Positions 51,257-60,422 of a stretch of 64,000 nucleotides of DNA are shown piece after piece. Position numbers and translations under genes: made by a program. Positions within the stretch are counted from its first letter, which is position 1. Every line of letters begins with the position of its first letter. The stretch is taken from assembly GCA_963790545.1 (NCBI GenBank), contig CAWBPA010000024.1:186001-250000 (forward strand), read 5' to 3'. The notes below the pieces were generated by a model. The model worked only from the letters and a program-made list of their open reading frames with translations, was not told the DNA's origin and made no database searches. The DNA comes from DATBJG01 sp963790545. GTDB taxonomy: Bacteria; Acidobacteriota; Vicinamibacteria; Vicinamibacterales; JAMQPK01.

Positions 51257-52438
51257 ATGACCCAGGACCGCATCACGATCTTCGACACGACGCTCAGAGA
51301 CGGGGAGCAGGCCCCGGGATTCTCGCTGACGACGGCCGAGAAACTGCAGCTCGCGCGTGAGCTGGATGCGCTTGGTGTGGACATTATCGAGGCGGGCTTC
51401 CCCATCGCGTCCGAGGCCGACTTCGAGGGCGTGCGTCAGGTTGCCCAGCATGTTCGACGCCCCGTGATTGCCGCGCTGGCGCGCAGCCGCCCTCAGGATA
51501 TCGAGCGGGCCGGGGAATCGCTCCGCGGCGCCGACCGTGCGCGAATTCACACCTTTCTGGCCACGTCCGATCTGCATCTGGTTCACAAGCTGCATATCAG
51601 TCACGAGGAGTGTTTGTCGTCAGCGGTGGCGGGCGTCAAGCTCGCCCGGAAGTACACCGACAACGTGCAGTTTTCCGCCGAGGATGCGACCCGAACCGAC
51701 ATGGACTTTCTCTGTCGCGTGGTCGAAGCCGTGATTGCCGCCGGCGCGACGACCATCAACCTGCCCGATACGGTGGGCTACGCGACCCCGGACGAGCTAG
51801 GCGACTTCTTTCGGACCATTCTGGAACGCGTGCCAAACGCGGACCAGGCGGTCTTCAGCGCCCACTGCCACGACGATTTGGGTCTGGCCGTTGCCAACAC
51901 CCACGCGGCGATCCGTGCCGGGGCGCGCCAGGTCGAATGTACGATCAATGGGATTGGCGAACGGGCTGGCAACGCATCAATGGAAGAGATCGTGATGGGC
52001 TTCAAAGTCCGGAGCGACCGCCTGCCCTTTGAAACCGCCGTGTGCACGCAGCAACTCTTCCCCGTCAGCCAGCTGCTGGCCGCACTGACCGGCCAGAACG
52101 TTCAAGCCAACAAAGCCATCGTCGGCCGAAATGCATTTGCGCACGAAGCCGGAATCCATCAGGATGGCTTTCTCAAGGATCGACGCACCTACGAAATCAT
52201 GCGTCCGGAAGATGTGGGTGTGCCCTCGAGGACTTTGGTGCTCGGCAAGCATTCGGGACGACACGCCGTGCGGCACCGCTGCGAAGCCATCGGCATTCAG
52301 TTGACACGTTTCGAGCTCGACCAGGTGTATCAGAAAATCATCAGCCTCGCCGATGCGCAGAAATCAATCACCGACGCCGACCTGGCCACCGTCGTCCGAC
52401 AGGTTCGCAGCGCTCCGCGATCACCAGCAGCCGTCTGA
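51257..52438 (+). CDS. leuA: 2-isopropylmalate/homocitrate synthase family enzyme, short form
   Basis: 393-residue Claisen-condensing synthase that starts leucine synthesis (acetyl-CoA plus 2-oxoisovalerate), or homocitrate synthesis in related enzymes. FDTTLRDGEQAPGFSL (metal and catalytic Arg), HCHDDLGLAVANTHAA (HxH metal ligands), NGIGERAGNASMEEI and HEAGIHQDGFL. It stops after the catalytic and linker domains; the regulatory LeuA dimer domain of the about 510-residue form is absent, so leucine feedback inhibition is not expected. Placement near leuCD favours leuA. Confidence 0.88.
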   Translation: MTQDRITIFDTTLRDGEQAPGFSLTTAEKLQLARELDALGVDIIEAGFPIASEADFEGVRQVAQHVRRPVIAALARSRPQDIERAGESLRGADRARIHTFLATSDLHLVHKLHISHEECLSSAVAGVKLARKYTDNVQFSAEDATRTDMDFLCRVVEAVIAAGATTINLPDTVGYATPDELGDFFRTILERVPNADQAVFSAHCHDDLGLAVANTHAAIRAGARQVECTINGIGERAGNASMEEIVMGFKVRSDRLPFETAVCTQQLFPVSQLLAALTGQNVQANKAIVGRNAFAHEAGIHQDGFLKDRRTYEIMRPEDVGVPSRTLVLGKHSGRHAVRHRCEAIGIQLTRFELDQVYQKIISLADAQKSITDADLATVVRQVRSAPRSPAAV

Positions 52439-52448
52439 TCTCCGGTCG

Positions 52449-53879
52449 ATGCCTCGACGACGCCACGCGCTCCCAATCTTCGTGGGCACGCTGGTCACGC
52501 TGTTTGCCGTTGCCGTGCTGACGCTCGGCCAGGCAGCGCAAACTCCAGCAGACAAACCAGGCAGTAACGGACATTCCTCATGGCTCGCGCCATACCGCGG
52601 TCCAGCGCAGCGCATCCTGCGCGAAGCGCAGGCTGACGATTTCGCGTGGACGCGGCTTGCCGAGCTGACCGATACGTTCGGACATCGGTTGAGCGGATCG
52701 CCGGCACTTGACGACGCCCTCAGGTGGATTGCCGACGAAATGCGAAAGGATGGCCTGGACAACGTTCGGCTCGAGCCCGTCATGGTCCCGCGCTGGGTCC
52801 GAGGAACCGAGAGCGCGGAGATCGTGACGCCCGGACGACACACGATCGCCATGCTCGGTCTCGGCGGCAGCGTCGGCACACCGCCTGAAGGCGTCGAAGC
52901 TGAAGTGCTCGTCGTCCGGAGTTTCGAAGCGCTCGATGCCAACAGCAGCGCGGCGCGGGGCAAAATCGTGGTGTTCAACGCTCCATACACGAGCTACAAC
53001 GACACGGTGCCCTACCGGACGGCAGGCCCGGCGCGCGCGGCCCAGTACGGCGCGGTCGCTGCCCTGATCCGCTCCATCGGCCCGACCGGACATCGCACTC
53101 CTCACACCGGCTCGACGAGCTACGCCAATGCGCCACGGCGGATCCCTGCCGCCGCCATCTCCGTGGAAGACGCCGAGCGCCTGCAACGATTACAGGATCG
53201 CCGAGTCCCGGTGGTGGTGAGATTGACCATGTCTGCCCGCGACGAACCCGATACGCCTTCCGCCAACGTGATAGGGGAACTATCGGGAAGCGACAGGCCC
53301 GAGGAAGTGGTCGTGATTGCCGGTCACATCGACTCGTGGGACGTAGGGACTGGCGCAGTCGACGATGGCGCTGGCTGCGTGGCAGTGTGGGAAGCCGTTC
53401 GACTTCTCAAGAAGCTCGGCCTGAAGCCACGCCGTACGATTCGTGTGGTGCTCTTCACCAACGAAGAGAACGGGCTTCGGGGCGCATACGCGTATCGTGA
53501 GAAGTACATGCTGGAGCTGAAGAACCACCTGATGATGCTGGAAACCGATACGGGGCTGTTCCCGCCGATTGGTTTCGGGTTCAGTGGCTCGCCGAAGGCT
53601 CGTGCGCGCATCACCGAGATTGCCGAGCTCTTGCGAGAGGTAGGGGCAAACCGTGTCGCCGCGGTGGGGGGCGGCGCGGATATCGGCCCCAGCGTTCAGG
53701 CAGGTAATATTCCCAGCATGTCGCTCGATGGCGACGACAGTCGGTTCTTCTTCCTGCACCACACGGCTGCCGACACGGTCGATAAGGTTGCACCCAAGGA
53801 CATCGCTCGCGCCGCCGCCAGCATTGCGGTCATGGCGTACGTGGTCGCCGACATGCCGAGCAGGCTGGATCAGGAGTAG
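52449..53879 (+). CDS. Exported M28-family aminopeptidase
   Basis: 476-residue secreted zinc peptidase. Signal peptide (ALPIFVGTLVTLFAVAVLTL). A protease-associated domain (about 140-260) precedes the M28 catalytic domain with zinc ligands in VIAGHIDSWDVGTGAVDDGA (His, Asp), TNEENGLRG (Glu, catalytic), LETDTG (Asp) and FFLHHTAADTVDK (His). All ligands are present. ATG 52449, 10 bases after the leuA stop, so possibly co-transcribed. Release of N-terminal residues from peptides outside the cytoplasm. Confidence 0.9.
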   Translation: MPRRRHALPIFVGTLVTLFAVAVLTLGQAAQTPADKPGSNGHSSWLAPYRGPAQRILREAQADDFAWTRLAELTDTFGHRLSGSPALDDALRWIADEMRKDGLDNVRLEPVMVPRWVRGTESAEIVTPGRHTIAMLGLGGSVGTPPEGVEAEVLVVRSFEALDANSSAARGKIVVFNAPYTSYNDTVPYRTAGPARAAQYGAVAALIRSIGPTGHRTPHTGSTSYANAPRRIPAAAISVEDAERLQRLQDRRVPVVVRLTMSARDEPDTPSANVIGELSGSDRPEEVVVIAGHIDSWDVGTGAVDDGAGCVAVWEAVRLLKKLGLKPRRTIRVVLFTNEENGLRGAYAYREKYMLELKNHLMMLETDTGLFPPIGFGFSGSPKARARITEIAELLREVGANRVAAVGGGADIGPSVQAGNIPSMSLDGDDSRFFFLHHTAADTVDKVAPKDIARAAASIAVMAYVVADMPSRLDQE

Positions 53880-53886
53880 ATCGGTC

Positions 53887-53906
53887 GGCGGGTCTTTAGA
53901 CCCGCC
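53887..53906. repeat. Palindromic element GGCGGGTCT-TT-AGACCCGCC
   Basis: Perfect 20-base hairpin seven bases after the M28 peptidase stop, the reverse complement of the element at 39108-39127. Followed by a short AACCCGCCGGC echo. REP-like; may also act as a terminator. Confidence 0.7.
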
Positions 53907-53965
53907 GGAAACCCGCCGGCAAGCCTGCTGTGTTCTGCCCGATGTTACGATGAATAGAGAGGACT

Positions 53966-56144
53966 ATGTCCCGCTCGATCATCGCCATCCTCGCACTCAT
54001 CGGGCTCATCGCTGTGGCCGGTCAGCTGCCCCTTCACACTCAGTCGACAGCCGATGACGCTCGACTTCCCGAGCCGATTTATCCCGACGTCGTTGCGTTG
54101 TGGGAGGCTGGGCAGCACGCCGAGGCACTGGCGCTACTCGATCGAAAGGTTCCGGCCTCGGGCACTGACGTACCGCTCGAGGCTCTGGTGCTGCGCGCCC
54201 GTCTGCTCGCAGCAAAGGGTGAGCACGCACCGAGCGCACTGGCCTGGGAAGACATTGCGGCCCGCGCCGATGCGATCGAGCCGACGGCGTTTCGATTTGC
54301 GGTGGACAGTCACATTCGAGCCGCCAATCTTGCGCGCGCCGAAGAGCTGCTGGGTCGTCAGCCGATCCGTGAGTTCGGGGATCTCTGGTCTGCGTTGGCA
54401 AGCGCGTATCGTGCAGCGGGTCAGCTCGATCGCGCCGCGTCCCTCTACCGGCGTGTGATTGCGGAAGCGAGCTCAGCATTTGCGGTCGATCAAGCTACGT
54501 TGAGCCTGGCGGTCACACTCGAGCAAGCCGGTGATCGGGCGGCCGCACGAGCCACCGTGCGAAACCTTCAGCTTCAATCACGGCAGGCAGCCACATTTGC
54601 GAGGGCACGGGCGCACGCGGTCAAACTGGCGGACGCGCTCAACGTCTCGGTCGAACCGTTTGCCGAGCCAGACTACCGCCGACTGGCCGATCGGCTTCGC
54701 AACGCGTCGCTCTTCGACGATGCGGTGACGGTCCTGGAGGACTGGAAGCGCGCCTATCCTGCCAGTACTCCGGAGATACAGGCACTCACCGCCGACACGT
54801 TCTACCGCGCGCGGGCCAATTCCGAGGCGCGTGCCGAAGCCGACAAGTTTCTCGAGCTCTATCCAGCGCACCCTCAAGCGTCGGACGTCCACGTCTTGCA
54901 GTACCGCCTCGACGTCAGAGAAGGTCGAACCGATGGCGTGCGGGCTCGAGGAAGAGCCTTGTGGCTCGGGGACATCCCGGGTGTGCCGCTCGACGACCGC
55001 CTGAGTCTGGGCCGGCTGCTCGCGGCGTACCTGGTCAGCGTTGGGGAGCTTGCAGAAGGCCTCGATATTTACGACCGCCTCTATCAGACAGCGAAGGCGC
55101 GCGATCTGCGAGTGGATGTGTTGTGGCGGGCCGGAGTGGCGGCCATTCGTGCGGGTCAGCTGGACCGGGCCGAACGCATCTTTGCCACGATGCGACGGCT
55201 CAAACCGGGCCCCGAAACGGTGCTCATCGCGGACTACTGGACGGCCTGTACTGGCCGGGCGCCGGAATCGTCAGGATGAAGCTGTACTTTCATTGACGGT
55301 GCTCGCGCGAACCTCGCCGTACAACTATTACGGGATTCGCGCGCGCGAGCAGCTGTCGGCCCTGAAGGCCAGACTACCTACGCCGTCCGCCCGGGCAGTC
55401 TTTCCGCCGACACTGCTTCGCGACACGTCTCGTGCGCACGTGCGGTTTCGGGGCGCTGCACTGCTCGCACGTGCGGGCCTCAAGGCCGAGGCGGCGCAGA
55501 TGATTCGCCAGCTCGGCAGCGACGTCCGCAACGATCCGGCACTCGCGCTGATGACGGCTCGCGCGCTCACGGCCGCCGGCGAGTACCGGCAAGCTGTCGG
55601 GATAGTGGAAACGAGGTTTGGCTCGTTTCTCGAAACACCGGCTACCGGATTGCCCGAGGATTTCTGGCGTCTTGCGTATCCGCGCGCATTCTGGAACGTC
55701 GTGCGCCCGGCCGGCGAATCGGCTCGCGTCGATCCGCTTCTTCTCCTCTCGCTGGCGCGACAGGAATCCCGATTCGATCCTTCAGTGCGATCCGTCGTCG
55801 GCGCGATCGGGCTGTTTCAGATCATGCCGTACACGGCCGACAACCTCGCGCCCAAAGTTGGCGTCACGATTACGGACCGCGCGATGTTGCTTCGACCGCA
55901 GACGAGCGCCGCCTTCGGCGCCAGGCTGACGGCAGACCTCCTGCGCGAATTCGACAACGAAGCGGTCCCGGTGATGGCGGCGTACAACGCCGGTGAGGAC
56001 CGGACCATAGAGTGGTGGAAAGCGGCGCGCGGCGTATCGCAGGATTTGTTTGTCGATACCATTCCGTACGCAGAAACGCGGACCTATGTCCGGACCGTCT
56101 ACAGCAACTACGTGATGTACCGTCAACTGTACGGGGATAAGTGA
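53966..56144 (+). CDS. Lytic transglycosylase (SLT domain) with TPR-like repeats, one frameshift
   Basis: Removing one base near 55245 gives 725 residues. Signal peptide (IIAILALIGLIAVAGQLPLH), then a long superhelical region (about 40-560) of TPR-like repeats (ALALLDRKVPASGTDVPLEA, VADHLFEVL-type helices), then a C-terminal SLT domain. That domain has the catalytic Glu in LLSLARQESRFDPSVRSVVG, the GLFQIMPYTADNLA motif and VMAAYNAGEDRTIEWW. It cleaves peptidoglycan glycan strands in the periplasm, like Slt70. GAGAGGACT precedes ATG 53966. Confidence 0.88.
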
Positions 56145-56146
56145 CG

Positions 56147-57040
56147 TCAATGCGACCCGCCCATCTTGACGAGCGCCACACCTCCCAGGATCGCTACGAT
56201 CGCCATAGCCGTCCGTAGCGTAAACGGTTCGCCCAGCAGCGCAGTCCCGAGCGCAACGGCCACCACCGGATTGACGTACGCATACAGCGACACAAACGAC
56301 ACCGGCAGGTGCTTGAGGGCGTAGTTATAGGCCACAAAGGCCACGATGGAACCCGCCAGCACGAGGTAACCGAGCGCTGCCAGCGTGCGGGTGCTGAAGT
56401 GCAGGTCGGCCCATTCGCCATGGATCGTTCCCACGGCAAGCATGAATGCACCGCCGAAGAACATTTGCAGCGCCGACGCGCCAAGTGGATCTCCCCCGCT
56501 TGCATAGCCCTTCGAATACACCGATCCCACGGCCCAGCCACAACACGCCGCTTGCAGCGCACCGACGCCCAGCAGAAACCGGCGTCCGGTCGCGTCCGAG
56601 AGTCGGATATCGGACCAGACGAGCAAGATGATTCCGGCAAACCCCAGCAGCAGTCCGGCGGCATGGCGCCAGCCCAATTGCTCGTTTCTGAACCACAGCG
56701 CCTGAACCCCGACCATCCAGAATGGTAGTGTGCCGATCAACACGGCCGCGATGCCGCTCGGCACCCATTGCTCGGCAATAATCACACCCCCATTCCCAAT
56801 GCCCAGCAGCAGTATGCCAATCACTGCCATGGCCGGCCATGTCCGCCGTTCCGGCAGGCGTGCCCTGAAGGCCATCAACCCCGCGCCCAACAGTCCAGCC
56901 GCGGTGATGAAACGGATGCCTCCCATCAAAGCCGGAGGAATGGTCTCGAGACAGATTTTGATGGCGAGATACGTCGTACCCCAGATCACACAAATGGCGA
57001 TCCACGCAAAGTACGCCAGTTTTTTATTGGAAGTCGCCAT
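56147..57040 (-). CDS. EamA-family (DMT) transporter
   Basis: 297-residue inner-membrane transporter with about ten hydrophobic helices in two EamA repeats (YFAWIAICVIWGTTYLAIKI...PSGIAAVLIGTLPFWMVGVQ; LQAACCGWAVGSVYSKGYAS...LPVSFVSLYAYVNPVVAVAL). The substrate cannot be inferred. Start ATG 57040, or GTG 57055 five codons earlier. Convergent with the transglycosylase (2-base gap). Confidence 0.9.
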   Translation of the reverse strand: MATSNKKLAYFAWIAICVIWGTTYLAIKICLETIPPALMGGIRFITAAGLLGAGLMAFRARLPERRTWPAMAVIGILLLGIGNGGVIIAEQWVPSGIAAVLIGTLPFWMVGVQALWFRNEQLGWRHAAGLLLGFAGIILLVWSDIRLSDATGRRFLLGVGALQAACCGWAVGSVYSKGYASGGDPLGASALQMFFGGAFMLAVGTIHGEWADLHFSTRTLAALGYLVLAGSIVAFVAYNYALKHLPVSFVSLYAYVNPVVAVALGTALLGEPFTLRTAMAIVAILGGVALVKMGGSH

Positions 57041-57169
57041 GCGGCGGGTCGTCACGTAGCTTACTCTTCTTGACAGGTCCGAATGATTACTTCAGCATGA
57101 CTACTTCATACCGTGTTTCACACCTGGCGGTTCTGAATCCGCCAACAAACCGTGGGCGCTCAACGACCG

Positions 57170-58096
57170 ATGACTCGACACCTGATCGCTCCCCTCGGAC
57201 GGGCCAGCCTGTGCCTGTGTCTGGTGGCATGGCTAGCCGTGACCGTGCAGGCACAGCAGACACAACAACTCTTCCTCAGCATGCTCGACCCGAGCGGCGC
57301 TCCTGTCACAGACCTCCGGCAGGATGAGGTGACGGTCCTCGAAGATGGCATGAAGCGAGAGACCTTGAAGATCGAACCCATCAACTGGCCCATCAAGCTT
57401 GTCGTCCTGGTCGACAACGGCGCGTTTGCGAACAGCGGACTCGTGCTGCTGCGCAATGGCCTGCGCGCGTTTTTTGAAACGCTTCCCGACGGGATTGAGA
57501 TGTCGCTGGTCACGCTCAATCCGCAGCCTCGCACGGTCGTGCGCCCCACGACCGAGCGACAGAAAATCATTCAGGGTGTCGACCTCGTCACACCCGATTC
57601 CAGTGCCGCACGCTTTGCCGAAGGACTGCTCGAGGCCGTCAACCGGTTCGACAAAGACAAGTCCGAGCGCTTTCCGGTCATCATGGTCGTCGGGACCGAC
57701 GGACCCGAGGGGAGTTCGTTCCGGGAACGAGACGTCGAGCGATTATCAAAGAAGATCACCGAAAACGCGGTAACCGTTCATGTTGTGATGCTTTCTATTG
57801 GGGGCGATCGCGCATCGACGGTAAGCGGCGCCCTTCAGGTTCAGCTGGGCCTTGCGCTGACAGAGCAGACCGGCGGCTGGTACGAGAACATTGCGGCCGC
57901 CACACGGCTCCCCACGCTGCTTCCCGAATTCGGCGAACGCATTGCAAAGAGCCATCTTCGACAAAGCCAGCAATATCGCATTACGTATGTGCGCCCGGCT
58001 GGAGCCGGCGTTCCAAGCCAGGGCATTTCGGCGACCACAGCACGTGAGGGTCTCGTCGGCACGATGTCACTCGATGGGCGAGTACCCGAACCCTAG
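57170..58096 (+). CDS. Exported VWFA-related acidobacterial protein 1
   Basis: 308 residues: signal peptide (ASLCLCLVAWLAVTVQAQ) and a VWFA-like domain of the acidobacterial TIGR03436 type (FLSMLDPSGAPVTDLRQDEV, TVLEDGMKRETLKIEPI, KLVVLVDNGAFANSG with a DxGxx metal-site variant). The C terminus is TYVRPAGAGVPSQGISATTA. The classical MIDAS DxSxS is altered (VDNGA). Function unknown; exported surface or periplasmic binding is the usual guess. Tandem duplicate of the next gene. Confidence 0.85.
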   Translation: MTRHLIAPLGRASLCLCLVAWLAVTVQAQQTQQLFLSMLDPSGAPVTDLRQDEVTVLEDGMKRETLKIEPINWPIKLVVLVDNGAFANSGLVLLRNGLRAFFETLPDGIEMSLVTLNPQPRTVVRPTTERQKIIQGVDLVTPDSSAARFAEGLLEAVNRFDKDKSERFPVIMVVGTDGPEGSSFRERDVERLSKKITENAVTVHVVMLSIGGDRASTVSGALQVQLGLALTEQTGGWYENIAAATRLPTLLPEFGERIAKSHLRQSQQYRITYVRPAGAGVPSQGISATTAREGLVGTMSLDGRVPEP

Positions 58097-58114
58097 TCCA
58101 GTGGGGGTAATGAC

Positions 58115-59077
58115 GTGACGCTCTTTCTTGGAGTCGATCAGCGTCGGACCAGGCCAACCAACACGACCCGATTACTGCTGGTGGCCTCGCTTCTCGTCTC
58201 GCCGGTCGGGAGGGGGATCCTGCAGGCGCAGGATGAACACCAGATCTTCCTCAGCCTCGTCGATCGCTCGGGTGCACCCGTGACCGACCTCGCGCTGGAC
58301 GAAGTGACAATCCAGGAAGACGGTCAGCCGCGTGACACGCTCCGGATCGAGCCGGTTGATTGGCCGACCAAGCTGACGGTGCTCGTCGACAACAGTCAGG
58401 CCACCTCCAACGCGCTCGTCCAGCTTCGCGAGGGATTGCGTGGTCTGTTCGAGGAGCTGCCCGCCGGGGTGGAAATGTCGCTGCTGACCCTGGCGCCCCA
58501 ACCACGGTGGATCGTGCGACCGACGCGCGACAGGCAAAAGGTCATCGAGAGCATCGGACTGCTCTCGCCGGATTCCGGGGCGGCCAAGTTTCTCGATGGG
58601 CTCGTCGAGGCGGGCAACCGCATCGCCAAGGACGAAGGCGAGCACTTCCCGGTCATCCTGATCGTCGGATCCGACGGCATCGAAGGCAGCTCGGTGATTG
58701 AACGAGACATCGACCGGCTTGCGAGGCAGATGGTGCAGCATGCCGTGACGCTGCACGTGGTGATGCTCGCGCGCGGCGGACGTCGGACGCTCAACAACAC
58801 AGGGGCCAACCAGGTGCAGGTCGGACTCGGGTTGACGCAAATGACGAACGGCCGCTACGAGAACATCGCAGCCAGCACGCGCTTGATGACATTGCTGCCC
58901 GAATTTGGCCGGCAAATTGGCGACAGTCACGTCCGTCAGAGCCAGCAGTATCGGATCACCTACTCGCGGCCACGCATTTCGTACGCGAAGCCGAGTGGCC
59001 CGCAAATCACAGCAACCACGACTCGGCCCGGACTGACGGGAGTCCTGACCTACGACGGACGCATTCCGCAGCCCTGA
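58115..59077 (+). CDS. Exported VWFA-related acidobacterial protein 2
   Basis: 320 residues, GTG start. Same plan as the previous protein (FLSLVDRSGAPVTDLALDEV, TIQEDGQPRDTLRIEPVDWP, VLVDNSQATSNALVQLREGL), with MIDAS-like DNSQATS closer to the DxSxS form. Alignment with protein 1 is collinear to the end (SQQYRITYSRPR). 18 bases after gene 1, so one operon. Export by the signal peptide LLLVASLLVSPVGRGILQAQ. Confidence 0.85.
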   Translation: MTLFLGVDQRRTRPTNTTRLLLVASLLVSPVGRGILQAQDEHQIFLSLVDRSGAPVTDLALDEVTIQEDGQPRDTLRIEPVDWPTKLTVLVDNSQATSNALVQLREGLRGLFEELPAGVEMSLLTLAPQPRWIVRPTRDRQKVIESIGLLSPDSGAAKFLDGLVEAGNRIAKDEGEHFPVILIVGSDGIEGSSVIERDIDRLARQMVQHAVTLHVVMLARGGRRTLNNTGANQVQVGLGLTQMTNGRYENIAASTRLMTLLPEFGRQIGDSHVRQSQQYRITYSRPRISYAKPSGPQITATTTRPGLTGVLTYDGRIPQP

Positions 59078-59149
59078 GGGCGTCGCGCCTTCATTCCGGG
59101 CAGCCTGACGCGCGCCCCGACCACTCGTCTCACCATCTTAAGTTCCTCC

Positions 59150-60364
59150 GTGACCTCTGTAACCTCTGTGGTAAGCGTGCCATCCGATCACCCGCCTGGA
59201 TCCGGAATCAGCACGCGCGTGCTCATCATCATGGCCGTCGGTGCGGGCCTGACGGTGGCGAACATCTACTACAGCCAGCCGCTCCTTGCGAACATTGGCC
59301 GTGCGTTCGATGCGTCACCGGCCGCTATGGGTGTGATTGCGATGCTGACGCAACTCGGCGTCGCAACCGGCATCGTATGCCTCGTTCCCCTTGGAGATAT
59401 CAGGGAACGACGACACCTGATCATCACGCTGCTCGTTGCGGCCTCAATCAGCCTGATTGGCGTGGCCCTGGCACGATCGTTCGTCTGGCTGGGCGTGGCC
59501 AGTTTTCTGGTGGGTGTGTGTTCAGCCACTCCCCAAATGCTCGTGCCGTTTGCCGCCCATCTCGCAACGCCTGACCGACGCGGACGAGCCGTTGGAACGG
59601 TCATGAGCGGGCTCCTCATTGGCATCCTGTTGTCGCGAGTGGCCAGCGGCTATCTCGGGACCGTGCTCGGCTGGCGCGCGATGTATTGGATCGCAAGCTT
59701 GATCATGCTGATCCTGGCGTTCGTGCTCGCAACAGCTTTGCCGCGCAGTCAGCCACCCATGCGGCTGCCGTACCCGCAGTTGATGCGGTCCATGGGGCGC
59801 CTGATCCTGACCGAGCCCGTCCTGCGCGAGTCGGCGATCGTCGGCAGCATGCTCTTTGGTGCCTTCTGCGCCTTCTGGGCCATGCTGTCCTTTCACCTCG
59901 AGGCGCCGCCGCTTGGCTACGGCAGCCGCGTCGCGGGCCTCTTCGGCCTCATCGGCGCCGTCGGTGCGGCGACTGCGCCGCTGGCCGGGCGCCTTGCCGA
60001 TCGCCTGAACGCTCGTATGAACCTGCGCATCGCCGTGTGGGTCGCTGCGAGTGCGTTCGTGCTGGTGTCGGTCCTTGGACACACCCTCACGGGCCTCGTC
60101 GTGGGGGTCATCCTGCTGGATGCGGGCATCCAGGGCGGGCATGTCATCAACCAGTCACGAATCCACCGGCTTCTGCCGGAGGTGCGCAACCGTCTGAATA
60201 CCATCTACATCTTCGCGTTCTTCCTTGGCGGGTCGGCCGGCTCTGCACTCGGGGCCGCGGCCTGGCAACGGTGGCAGTGGACCGGTGTCTGCGGTGTGGC
60301 CATTGCCATGCTGCTCGTCGCGGCGGCCACGCTGTCGACCGCGGCACCTCCGGAGCACGCGTGA
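59150..60364 (+). CDS. MFS transporter
   Basis: About 404-residue major-facilitator permease with twelve hydrophobic segments. The N-terminal motif (LTVANIYYSQPLLANIGRAF) and the GDIRERRHLII loop 2-3 signature are of the YdeG/AraJ-like drug-efflux type. Substrate unknown. The first residues (MTSVTSVVSV) are encoded by the CTCTGTGACC repeat tract, so the true start may be GTG 59171 or 59180. The next gene starts 58 bases downstream. Confidence 0.85.
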   Translation: MTSVTSVVSVPSDHPPGSGISTRVLIIMAVGAGLTVANIYYSQPLLANIGRAFDASPAAMGVIAMLTQLGVATGIVCLVPLGDIRERRHLIITLLVAASISLIGVALARSFVWLGVASFLVGVCSATPQMLVPFAAHLATPDRRGRAVGTVMSGLLIGILLSRVASGYLGTVLGWRAMYWIASLIMLILAFVLATALPRSQPPMRLPYPQLMRSMGRLILTEPVLRESAIVGSMLFGAFCAFWAMLSFHLEAPPLGYGSRVAGLFGLIGAVGAATAPLAGRLADRLNARMNLRIAVWVAASAFVLVSVLGHTLTGLVVGVILLDAGIQGGHVINQSRIHRLLPEVRNRLNTIYIFAFFLGGSAGSALGAAAWQRWQWTGVCGVAIAMLLVAAATLSTAAPPEHA

Positions 60365-60422
60365 CCACTCCCCTTTTCCATTTGGGATCGGATAAGATGC
60401 AGCCCGCAATGGAGGAGTTGTC

